Shown here: positions 52,209 through 59,711 of the stretch, in pieces
Position numbering within the stretch: the first letter of the stretch is position 1
How the letters are laid out: each line of letters starts with the position of its first letter
Origin: Micromonospora sp. MP36
GTDB lineage: Bacteria; Actinomycetota; Actinomycetes; Mycobacteriales; Micromonosporaceae
DNA length: 64,000 nucleotides
Direction: 5' to 3'
Assembly (NCBI RefSeq): GCF_008119785.1
Contig: NZ_VSFA01000013.1
Span: 1-64,000, forward strand
The notes under the pieces: model-generated
Seen by the model: the letters and a program-made list of their open reading frames with translations, nothing else
Told to the model about the DNA's origin: nothing
The model's database searches: none
Made by a program: the position numbers and the translations under genes

Positions 52209-53018
52209 TCAGCCGAGCGACAACGAGCGGGCGTAGTTGACCTGGTTGTTGATGTGCTGCACCTGGAACTGGTCGACCACCGGGATCCGGGCCACGTACT
52301 GCTGGCCGCCGCTGGTCACCGTCACCTGCACGGTCCCGTGGTGCTTCGTCTCCTTGATCAGCAGGAAGAGCAGGCTGAACACGGTCAGGCAGAAGAAGCC
52401 GAGGATGGCGCAGACCAGCGCCCAGGTCGCCACCTTCTCCTCCTTCTGCCAGTGGTCCATCACGTGCCAGGAGGCTCCGGCCAGCGGCAGCGCGCCGACG
52501 GGCGTACGGATCACCGGCGGGGCCACCATGATCTCGCCGATCTGGACCGCGACCACGGACTGCCCGGGCGGCAGCGGCCCGACCGGCGGGGCGGGTACCG
52601 GAAGAGCCGAACCCGGGCGCGCCAGCAGCTCACCGGCCTGCGGCGCCGGCGGCGCGGAGAACTGGGCTGTGGCCGGCGGTGCGGAGAACTGGGCTGTGGC
52701 CGGGGGCGCGGAGAACTGGGCCGGAGTCGGCGGGACCGGGGCCGGCGGGGCGGCGAACCGCATGGTCGGCGGAGCATCCGGCGGGCCGGCGCTTCCCGAA
52801 GCGGAGGCCCCCGACGGCGCGGAGGCGTCCGACGGCGCGGAGGCGTCCGACGGCGCGGAGGCGCCCGGCGCGGTCGGAGCGGGGCCGGGCGGGAGCACCG
52901 GGAACTGCTCGGTGGGCGGCGCGACGGCGGGGGGCATGGCGGCCCACGGGTCGTACGTCGGCTGTGCTGGCATCGGCGGCTGGCCTGGCGGCAACGGCTT
53001 GGTGGGATCAGGGGTCAC
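52209..53018 (-). CDS. Proline-rich single-pass membrane protein with internal repeats
   Basis: The 269-residue protein has a long Pro/Ala-rich cytoplasmic N-terminus with repeats (SDASAP three times; PPATAQFSA copies), a conserved-looking segment VGPLPPGQSVVAVQIGEIMV, one strong membrane helix (ATWALVCAILGFFCLTVFSL) and an outer domain VQVTVTSGGQQYVARIPVVD. DNA repeats of 27 bp (from 52651) and 18 bp (from about 52811) encode the linker and may vary in number. Function is unknown. Confidence 0.75.
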   Translation of the reverse strand: MTPDPTKPLPPGQPPMPAQPTYDPWAAMPPAVAPPTEQFPVLPPGPAPTAPGASAPSDASAPSDASAPSGASASGSAGPPDAPPTMRFAAPPAPVPPTPAQFSAPPATAQFSAPPATAQFSAPPAPQAGELLARPGSALPVPAPPVGPLPPGQSVVAVQIGEIMVAPPVIRTPVGALPLAGASWHVMDHWQKEEKVATWALVCAILGFFCLTVFSLLFLLIKETKHHGTVQVTVTSGGQQYVARIPVVDQFQVQHINNQVNYARSLSLG

Positions 53019-53114
53019 CGCGACCCCCGACGGTTGGCGATCATGGGCGGACCTTACAGCGTCGCCGATGTCCCGTGTGGCCGCCGACGGCCCGGTCCGA
53101 TCAGTGGGCGTCGG

Positions 53115-53930
53115 TCACGCGGAGGCCGGCTCGGCGGCCCGGTCGACCGGCTTGCGCGGCTTGTCCAGGCCGGCCGCGCGCCGCGCCTCCCGGCGTGCCA
53201 CCCAGCCGTAGCCGAAGAGGCTCATGGCGGCGAAGAGCCACCACTGGACCACGTACCCGAAGTTCTGCCAGTTGTTGGTGTGCCCGATCGGGACGGCCCG
53301 GAAGGCCGGGTCGGCGGCCGGGGTCTGCTGGTCGAGCAGGACGTAGCCGCCGGCCACCGGGTAGGGCAGCTGCTTGGCGATGCGGGGGATGCTGATCCGT
53401 CGGCTCTCCAGCTTGCCGTTGCGCCGGTCGACCGTGCCGCCGCCGCTCTCGCTGGCCACCACCCGGCCGGTGACCGTCACGTCCCCGCTGGGTGCCGCCG
53501 GCACCTCCGGCTGGGTGGTGGCGTCGCCGCCCGGGGCGGGCGGGATCCAGCCCCGGTCGACCAGCACGGCGGTGCCGTCGGCGAGGACCAGCGGGGTGAG
53601 CACCTCGAAGCCGACGTCTCGGCCGATCGTGCGGCCACGGACCAGGACCAGGTTCGTGGGGTCGTACCGGCCGGTGACGGTGACCCTGGACCAGGTGAGC
53701 TGCTCGGCGGGGGCCGGGCCGGTGGTGCCGGGCCCGCCGGTCGGGACGGGCAGGGCGTCGCGCAGCGGCGCGGGGGTCATGGTGGAGCCGGCGTCGATCC
53801 GCTCGTTGATCGCCGTGCGGCCCCGGTAGCGGTCCAGCTGCCAGTTGCCGAGGAACACCATCAGCACGGCCGCGACCAGGGTCAGTGCGAGATAGCCCAG
53901 CCAGCGCGGGGTCAGCAGGAACCGGTACAC
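53115..53930 (-). CDS. SURF1-family cytochrome oxidase assembly protein
   Basis: The 271-residue protein has the SURF1 layout: first membrane helix with LGNWQLDRYRGRTAINERID, a periplasmic part (SRVTVTGRYDPTNLVLVRGR, VDRGWIPPAPGG) and a second helix (YVVQWWLFAAMSLFGYGWVA). It probably assists aa3 oxidase assembly. The GTG at 53928-53930 is preferred because TAGCCT lies 8 nt before it and MYRFLLTPRW is the usual beginning. Confidence 0.92.
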   Translation of the reverse strand: MYRFLLTPRWLGYLALTLVAAVLMVFLGNWQLDRYRGRTAINERIDAGSTMTPAPLRDALPVPTGGPGTTGPAPAEQLTWSRVTVTGRYDPTNLVLVRGRTIGRDVGFEVLTPLVLADGTAVLVDRGWIPPAPGGDATTQPEVPAAPSGDVTVTGRVVASESGGGTVDRRNGKLESRRISIPRIAKQLPYPVAGGYVLLDQQTPAADPAFRAVPIGHTNNWQNFGYVVQWWLFAAMSLFGYGWVARREARRAAGLDKPRKPVDRAAEPASA

Positions 53931-54062
53931 GTTGGCCAAGGCTACTCGTATGAGCGGCGCCACTGAGCTGCACCGGGCCGGAACCGGCCGGTCGACGGCC
54001 GCCGCGCGTCGGTCCGGGCGGGTATGGTCACGCGGGCGGAAACCACCCCAGATCAGGAGTCG

Positions 54063-54311
54063 ATGATGATCGTGCCGCGCGTCGTGCTGAGCGCACCCTC
54101 CTCGGGGCACGGCACGGGTGCGCTCTCCCTCGGGCTGCTGGCCGCCCTCGGGGTGCGGGGGCTGGACGCGGCGGGCTTCCAGATCGGGCCGGACCAGGTG
54201 GACGCGGCGTACCTGGGGCTGGCCGCCGGGCGGCTGGGGCGGAACCTGGACCCGCGGCTGGTCGGGCCGGAGCGGATCGCTCCGCTGTTCGCGCACGGCG
54301 CGGCCGTGTGA
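54063..54311 (+). pseudogene. cobB: N-terminal fragment of cobyrinate a,c-diamide synthase
   Basis: The 82 residues MIVPRVVLSAPSSGHGTGAL, AGFQIGPDQVDAAYLGLAAG, RLGRNLDPRLVGPERIAPLF match the first part of CobB/CbiA. The P-loop GHGKT has become GHGTG, losing its lysine, GPDYIDP has become GPDQVDA, and the protein stops after AHGAAV, long before the amidotransferase domain. AGGAG precedes the ATG pair. It overlaps a GNAT gene by 4 bp. It cannot be an active CobB. Confidence 0.85.
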
Positions 54312-54877
54312 TCGGGCAGGTGGCGGTGCGCCGTTTCCCGACGCTGACCGTGTCCACCCCGCGCACGGAGGTACGCCCGCTCGTGGCGGCCGACGCCGAG
54401 GCGGTGGACGAGGTGTTCGGGGACCGGCAGACCCAGCGCTGGCTGCCGCTGGCCGACTCGTCGGGGCGGATCGACGGGCGCGCCTGGTGCACCGAGCTGG
54501 CCCGGCAGCGCCGGGACAGCGGCGACGGCGACCACTACGGGGTGGTCCGCCGGGAGGACCAGCGGGTGGTCGGCTGCCTCTGGACCCGGCGCACCGACTG
54601 GGGTGCCCGGCTGACCGAGGTGTCGTACGCGGTCGCGCCGCACGCCCGGGGCTACGGCCTGGCCGCCGAGGCGGTGGACGCGGTCGCCATCGCGCTGATC
54701 CTGGAGCACGGTTTTCACCGGGTCGAACTGCGGGTGGCGCCGGGCAACGTGGCGTCCCGGCGGGTGGCCGAGAAGGCCGGCTTCAGCTACGAGGGCCTGC
54801 TGCGCAACGCCGGCTTCGTCCGCGGCGCCCGCGTCGACCTCGAACTCTGGTCCTTCGTCGCCGCTGACCTGCGCTGA
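54308..54877 (+). CDS. GNAT acetyltransferase, RimJ/RimL type
   Basis: The 189-residue protein has TPRTEVRPLVAADAEAVDEV, WGARLTEVSYAVAPHARGYG (acetyl-CoA loop region), LEHGFHRVELRVAPGNVASR and KAGFSYEGLLRNAGFV, the RimJ/RimL pattern that acetylates N-termini or small amines. The GTG start overlaps the cobB fragment stop (GTGA), so translation of this gene may depend on the fragment being translated. Confidence 0.92.
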   Translation: MIGQVAVRRFPTLTVSTPRTEVRPLVAADAEAVDEVFGDRQTQRWLPLADSSGRIDGRAWCTELARQRRDSGDGDHYGVVRREDQRVVGCLWTRRTDWGARLTEVSYAVAPHARGYGLAAEAVDAVAIALILEHGFHRVELRVAPGNVASRRVAEKAGFSYEGLLRNAGFVRGARVDLELWSFVAADLR

Positions 54878-54902
54878 CCGGGCCGGCCCGGCCCGGAACG
54901 GC

Positions 54903-54955
54903 GATCAAGAGGTCCGCGTCAGGATCCGCAGGTCCTGGACGCAAACCTCTTGATC
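54903..54955. terminator. GATCAAGAGGT inverted repeat between convergent genes
   Basis: GATCAAGAGGT (54903-54913) and ACCTCTTGATC (54945-54955) pair perfectly; the interior also has partial symmetry around GCGTC/GACGC. Like the 14552-14612 hairpin it is AT-richer than its surroundings and ends in a GATCA word. Confidence 0.6.
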
Positions 54956-55051
54956 AACTACCCGGGCGCACCCCCGGGCGGTCCGGCCGACGGCTCCGGG
55001 TCGGGGCGCGGCTCCAGACGCGCCGAGCCGGAGTCGTCGTGGGCTCGACGG

Positions 55052-57187
55052 TCAGCCGACGATCTGGTCGGACGGTGGGGTGAACTGGTGGGTGGGCTGG
55101 CCCTTGAGCGCGTCGCGCAGGGTGGTCGCCACCGCGTCCACGGGCACCTGGGAGAGCCCGTCACCCACCGCGTTGAACGGGTTGTCCGGGTCGGCGATGA
55201 AGCTCGCCGCGGCCAGCTCCGGGGTGTAGCCGACGAACCAGGCGGACCGGGTGCTGTCGGTGGTACCCGTCTTGCCGGCGACCGGGCGGCCGACCGTGCC
55301 CCGGACGCTGTCGGCGGTGGACCAGCCGCCGCAGCCGCCCTTGGCCGGGGTGTCACCGGTCGGACAGCGGGCGGCGTCGGTGGCGGCCCGGGCCGCGTCC
55401 GCGCTGACCACCTGCCGGCAGCGCGGCTTGGCGACCTCCCGCTCCACCCCGCCGGCGGTCTTGTACATGGCCGGCGTGCCGTCGCGGTTGAAGATCGCGT
55501 TGACCGGGATCGCCTCGCAGTACCGGCCGTCCGCGGCCACCGCGGCGTACGCGTTCGCCATCTCCAGCGGGGTGGCGTCGGAGACGCCCAGGGTGAACGC
55601 GCCCCACTTGTTCGCCTTGTCCGGCGAGGCGTGGTCGCGGTCCACGTCGGTACGCCAGCGCAGCCCGAGCTGCTCGGCCAGGCGCACCCCCTTCTCCGCG
55701 CCGACCTTCTCCTCCAACTGCACGAAGAAGGTGTTCACCGACTTGCCGAAGCCGGACCACATGGTCTGCACGCCGGTCATCGCGCCGCTGGCGTTGACCG
55801 GGGCCCACCCGTCGTAGATGGCCGACTGGTACTTGAACGGCGAGTTGATGGTGTCGGAGAGCTTCGTCCCGGAGTTGAGCGCGGCGAGCATCGTGAACAT
55901 CTTGAACGTCGATCCGGCCTGGTAGCCGGGGAGCGTGCCCCCGCCGAGCAGCGGCGCCACGGTGTTCGGATAGTTCGCCTTGACGTTCGGGCCGGCCTCC
56001 GGGTTGGAGCTGTTCGGGTTCTCGCTCAGGTCGAGCGAGTAGGTGCGGTTCACCGCCATCGCCTTGATCCGTCCGGTGCCCGGCTCGGCGACCACGATGC
56101 CGTTGGCGAACGGGCTGCCGGTGCCGTCCTTCGCGCCCACGTTCTTCTCCGCCGCCTCCTGGATCTTCGGGTCGAGGGCGAGCACGATCCGGTAGCCGCC
56201 CCGGCGCAGCTTGTCCATCCGTTCCAGCCGGTTGTTGCCGAACGCGGGCTGCGAGCTCCACCAGTTCTTCAGGTAGTCGCAGTAGAAGCCCCAGGTCGTC
56301 CGGTACTTCTCCAGGAGCGCGGCGCAGTCGTTCGGCGGGTTGGTCAGCCGCAGCCGGATCGGCTCGGCCTTGGCCCGGGCGACCGCGTCGGGCGACAGGT
56401 AGCCGAGCCGCGACATGTTGTCGAGCACGTAGTTGCGCCGGCCGGTGGCGTCCTTCTGGTCGGAGGTGATCGGGTCGTACTCCGATGGGGACTTCACCAG
56501 GCCGGCCAGGGTGGCCGCCTCGGCCGGGGTGAGCGTGGCCGGGGTCTTGGAGAAGAAGATCTGCGCGGCCGCGTAGATCCCGTACGCCCGGTGGCCGAAG
56601 TAGGCCGAGTTGAGGTACCGCTCCATGATCTGTTCTTTGCTGAGGTGCTTCTCGATGTCCAGCGCCATGCGCATTTCCTTGACCTTGCGCAGGCTGGTCT
56701 GCTGGGTGGCTTCCTGGACCTCCTTCGGGGTCTTGGCGCTGTCCCGCAGGGCCATCCGGACGTACTGCATGGTGAGGGTCGAGGCGCCCTGGGAGACGCC
56801 GCCGGAGCGGGAGTTGGCGACGAAGGCGCGGGCCACGCCCTTCGGGTCGACGCCGTGGTGCTGGTAGAAGCGGTTGTCCTCGGCGGCGACGATCGCCTGC
56901 TGCACGTTCGGCGAGATGTCCTGGATCTTGGTGTACTGCCGGTACTCCTCGTAGAACATCGTCAGCACGGTCTTGCCGTCCGGTGCGTAGAGGTACGAGG
57001 TCTCGGCGGGTAGCGCGGTCTTCAGGATGTTGGTCTTCTGCTCCACTGCGTGTGCGGTGGCCTTGGCGCCGATGCCGGTGAGGGCGGCGAGCGGGAACGC
57101 CGCGGCGGCGATCACGAGGCCGGCGATCAGCCCGGCGCGGAGGAGGAGAACGGCACGACCAGCGGAGGCACGGGGTCGGTTGCTCAC
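55052..57187 (-). CDS. Class A penicillin-binding protein (bifunctional transglycosylase/transpeptidase)
   Basis: The 711-residue PBP1-type enzyme has a signal anchor (LLLRAGLIAGLVIAAAAFPL), a GT51 domain (AAEDNRFYQHHGVDPKGVAR, GGVSQGASTLTMQYVRMAL) and a transpeptidase domain with SxxK (AGSTFKMFTML), SVNTFF and KTG (VAGKTGTTDSTRSAWFVGYT). It polymerises and crosslinks peptidoglycan. The GTG start lies 6 nt after TAGCTT (leaderless). A perfect dyad overlaps the -35 area. It has no PASTA domains. Confidence 0.95.
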   Translation of the reverse strand: MSNRPRASAGRAVLLLRAGLIAGLVIAAAAFPLAALTGIGAKATAHAVEQKTNILKTALPAETSYLYAPDGKTVLTMFYEEYRQYTKIQDISPNVQQAIVAAEDNRFYQHHGVDPKGVARAFVANSRSGGVSQGASTLTMQYVRMALRDSAKTPKEVQEATQQTSLRKVKEMRMALDIEKHLSKEQIMERYLNSAYFGHRAYGIYAAAQIFFSKTPATLTPAEAATLAGLVKSPSEYDPITSDQKDATGRRNYVLDNMSRLGYLSPDAVARAKAEPIRLRLTNPPNDCAALLEKYRTTWGFYCDYLKNWWSSQPAFGNNRLERMDKLRRGGYRIVLALDPKIQEAAEKNVGAKDGTGSPFANGIVVAEPGTGRIKAMAVNRTYSLDLSENPNSSNPEAGPNVKANYPNTVAPLLGGGTLPGYQAGSTFKMFTMLAALNSGTKLSDTINSPFKYQSAIYDGWAPVNASGAMTGVQTMWSGFGKSVNTFFVQLEEKVGAEKGVRLAEQLGLRWRTDVDRDHASPDKANKWGAFTLGVSDATPLEMANAYAAVAADGRYCEAIPVNAIFNRDGTPAMYKTAGGVEREVAKPRCRQVVSADAARAATDAARCPTGDTPAKGGCGGWSTADSVRGTVGRPVAGKTGTTDSTRSAWFVGYTPELAAASFIADPDNPFNAVGDGLSQVPVDAVATTLRDALKGQPTHQFTPPSDQIVG

Positions 57188-57193
57188 GAGGTC

Positions 57194-57221
57194 AAGCTAT
57201 GACATTTCCGATTCGGAAATG
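57194..57221 (-). promoter_or_regulatory. PBP promoter with CATTTCCG dyad
   Basis: TAGCTT (57194-57199) is the -10 box of the PBP gene. CATTTCCG-ATT-CGGAAATG (57203-57221) is a perfect 8-bp inverted repeat lying across the spacer and -35 region, an operator-like position. Confidence 0.6.
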
Positions 57222-57320
57222 AGAAAAATTCATAAACGGGCGAGTGGGTCGCGCGGTGGTGACGCGGCCCACGCCGGGATCCGCTGTCCCGGGCGACGGC
57301 TTCCCGGCAGGATCGCGGAC

Positions 57321-58421
57321 ATGCGTGCTCAGCTGACCGGAACGCCCGCCGCCGGGCCGGGAGCGGACCCGCGGGACGAGCCCGACCTCGGGCACCACGG
57401 GGACGCCGAGGTGGCCCCCGGGCTGGTCGACCTGGCCGTCAACGTCCGCCGCGCGCCGATGCCCGACTGGCTGGCCGACCCGCTGGTCGCGGCGCTGGGC
57501 GAGCTGGCCGCGTACCCCGACCCCGGTCCGGCCCGGGCCGCCGTCGCCGCCCGGCACGGGCGTACCCCGGAGGAGGTACTGCTCACCGCCGGCGCGGCGG
57601 AGGGCTTCGTGCTGATCGCCCGGGCGTTGCGCGACGCCCGGCGACCGGTGGTGGTGCACCCGCAGTTCACCGAGCCGGAGGCCGCGCTGCGGGCCGCCGG
57701 GCACGCCGTCGAGCGGGTGCTGCTCGACCCGGCCGACGACTTCCGGCTCGACCCAGCCCGGGTGCCCGCCGACGCCGACCTGGTGCTGCTCGGCAACCCC
57801 ACCAACCCGACCTCGGTGCTGCACCCCGCCGCGCAGCTCGCCGCGTTGGCCCGCCCCGGCCGGGTGCTCGTGGTCGACGAGGCGTTCGCCGACACCACCG
57901 TCGCTCCCGGCGTGGCCGGCGAGCCCGAGTCCCTGGCGACCCGCCGCGACCTGCCCGGCCTCGTGGTGGTCCGCAGCCTCACCAAGACCTGGGGGCTGGC
58001 CGGCCTGCGGGTCGGCTACCTGCTCGGCGAGCCGGCGCTGCTGGCCCGGTTCGCTGCCGCCCAGCCGCTGTGGGCGGTCTCCACCCCGGCGCTCGCCGCC
58101 GCCACCGCCTGCGCGTCCCCGGCCGCCGTCGCGGCCGAGCGCGCCATCGCCGCCGGGCTCGCCGCCGACCGCGAGCACCTCGTGGCCCGCCTGTCCGGCC
58201 TGCCCGGGGTACGCGTCGCGGGCCGCCCGGCCAGCGCGTTCGTCCTGATCCACCGGCCCGGCGCCGCGGCGGTGCGGGAGCGGCTGCGGGAGCGTGGCTG
58301 GGCGGTACGCCGGGGCGACACCTTCCCCGGGCTCGGCCCGGACTGGCTGCGGATCGCGGTGCGCGATCCGGCGACGACCGACGCGTTCACCGATGTGCTG
58401 GCGGAGATCCTGGAGGAATGA
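57321..58421 (+). CDS. cobC: Aminotransferase-like CobC/CobD-type protein (Rv2231c-like)
   Basis: The 366-residue fold-type I PLP enzyme has LTAGAAEGFVLIARAL, LVLLGNPTNPTSVLHPAAQL, VVDEAFADT and the PLP lysine in VVRSLTKTWGLAGLRVGYLL. It belongs to the group annotated as CobC or L-threonine-phosphate decarboxylase and probably supplies aminopropanol phosphate for the nucleotide loop. The ATG is at 57321. The stop overlaps cobT, so it is coupled. The exact reaction is inferred from context. Confidence 0.88.
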   Translation: MRAQLTGTPAAGPGADPRDEPDLGHHGDAEVAPGLVDLAVNVRRAPMPDWLADPLVAALGELAAYPDPGPARAAVAARHGRTPEEVLLTAGAAEGFVLIARALRDARRPVVVHPQFTEPEAALRAAGHAVERVLLDPADDFRLDPARVPADADLVLLGNPTNPTSVLHPAAQLAALARPGRVLVVDEAFADTTVAPGVAGEPESLATRRDLPGLVVVRSLTKTWGLAGLRVGYLLGEPALLARFAAAQPLWAVSTPALAAATACASPAAVAAERAIAAGLAADREHLVARLSGLPGVRVAGRPASAFVLIHRPGAAAVRERLRERGWAVRRGDTFPGLGPDWLRIAVRDPATTDAFTDVLAEILEE

Positions 58422-59608
58422 TGCTGGAGTCCACCGTGGCGGCGATTCGGCCGCTCGACGAGACCGCCATGGCGGCGGCCCGCGAGCTGCAGGGCCGGCT
58501 GACCAAGCCCGCCGGCTCGCTGGGCGCCCTGGAGCCCCTCTCCGTACGCCTCGCCGGGCTGGCCGGTGCCTGCCCGCCGCCGCTGCCCGAGCCGGCCGCG
58601 GTGGCCATCTTCGCCGGTGACCACGGCGTGCACGCCCAGGGCGTGACCCCGTGGCCGCAGGAGGTCACCGCGCAGATGATCGGCAACTTCCTGGCCGGCG
58701 GCGCGGTGGTCAACGCGTTCGCCCGGCAGGCCGGCGCCTCGGTCACCGTGGTCGACGTCGGCGTGGCCACCCCGCTCCCGATCGACCCGGCGGCCGACAG
58801 CTCCAGGTCGCAGCGCGGCGTCAGACCGGCCTTCATTCGGTCCGGAGCGGCGCCTAGCGGCGCGGAGGCCGAATTATGGCCGCCAGCCGAGCTGGAGTTG
58901 TCGCCCGGCACCGACCCGGCCGGACCCCGGCTGGTCGCGGCGAGCGTCCGCCCCGGCACCCGGGACATGACGGTGACCGCCGCGCTCACCCGGGACGAGG
59001 CGCGGGCGGCGGTGGAGACCGGCATCCGGATCGCCGGGGAACTCGTCGACGCCGGGGCGGGCATCCTGCTGACCGGCGACATGGGCATCGGCAACACCAC
59101 CCCGGCCGCCGCGCTGGTCGCCTCGTTCACCGGGGCCGACCCGGCCGAGGTGACCGGGCGGGGCACCGGAGTGGACGACGGGACGTACGCGCGGAAGGTC
59201 GACGTGGTGCGGGCCGCGCTCGACCGGCACGCGCCGGACCCGGCCGATCCGCTCGGCGTGCTGGCCGCGGTCGGCGGGCTGGAACACGCCGCGCTGGCGG
59301 GGCTGATCCTGGGCGCCGCCGCGCGCCGGGTGCCGGTGCTGCTGGACGGGGTGATCGCGGTCAGCGCCGCGCTGGCCGCCGCCGCGTTCGCGCCGGACGC
59401 GGTCGGGGCGATGGTCGCCGGGCACCGCTCCGCCGAGCCGGGCGCCACGGCGGCCCTGCGGCAGCTCGGCCTCGACCCGCTGATCGACCTCGGGCTGCGG
59501 CTCGGGGAGGGCACCGGCGCGCTGCTCGCGCTCCCCGTGGTGACCGGCGCGGTCCGGGTGCTGCACGAGGTCGCCACCTTCGACTCGGCGGGCGTGGCCG
59601 AGAAGTGA
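58421..59608 (+). CDS. cobT: Nicotinate-nucleotide-dimethylbenzimidazole phosphoribosyltransferase with an inserted element
   Basis: CobT makes alpha-ribazole phosphate for the lower ligand of cobalamin. The 395-residue protein has LTKPAGSLGALEPLSVRLAG, AAVAIFAGDHGVHAQGVTPW, LLTGDMGIGNTTPAAALVAS and the late LGLRLGEGTGALLAL (catalytic Glu region). Residues about 126-161 (SSRSQRGVRPAFIRSGAAPS...) interrupt the usual join between VVDVGVATPL and LVAASVRPGT and come from a palindromic element. The ATG at 58421 follows GGAGG; ATG 58418 is an alternative. Confidence 0.95.
   Translation: MLESTVAAIRPLDETAMAAARELQGRLTKPAGSLGALEPLSVRLAGLAGACPPPLPEPAAVAIFAGDHGVHAQGVTPWPQEVTAQMIGNFLAGGAVVNAFARQAGASVTVVDVGVATPLPIDPAADSSRSQRGVRPAFIRSGAAPSGAEAELWPPAELELSPGTDPAGPRLVAASVRPGTRDMTVTAALTRDEARAAVETGIRIAGELVDAGAGILLTGDMGIGNTTPAAALVASFTGADPAEVTGRGTGVDDGTYARKVDVVRAALDRHAPDPADPLGVLAAVGGLEHAALAGLILGAAARRVPVLLDGVIAVSAALAAAAFAPDAVGAMVAGHRSAEPGATAALRQLGLDPLIDLGLRLGEGTGALLALPVVTGAVRVLHEVATFDSAGVAEK
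58796..58902 (-). repeat. In-frame palindromic element, copy 4 (in cobT), interrupted by a second palindrome
   Basis: The ends GACAGCTCCAGGTCGC and GCCGAGCTGGAGTTGTC match the other copies in reverse orientation. The middle (58825-58884) holds a further imperfect inverted repeat with GGCCTTCATTCGG and CCGAATTATGGCC. The total of 107 bp keeps the cobT frame open. Confidence 0.75.
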
Positions 59609-59610
59609 GC

Positions 59611-59711
59611 GAGCGGAGCGAGCGAACCATTCGGCTCAGCAGCGTGGCGCGTCGCGCCGCCGCCGAGCGGAGCGAGGTGGCGGCGTGAGCGAGCGAACCA
59701 TTCGGCCCAGC
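59611..59711. repeat. GAGCGAGC direct repeats between cobT and cysG
   Basis: A 24-bp word beginning AGCGAGCGAACCATTCGGC occurs at 59617-59640 and 59688-59711 with one mismatch. GAGCGGAGCGAG occurs at 59611-59622 and 59665-59676. The second 24-bp copy encodes the N-terminus of CysG (SERTIRPS). Confidence 0.85.

Noticed and set aside
40150..54311. Secondary metabolite gene cluster
   Set aside because: No polyketide synthase, NRPS, terpene or RiPP genes are seen anywhere in the window. The cobalamin and trehalose genes are primary metabolism.
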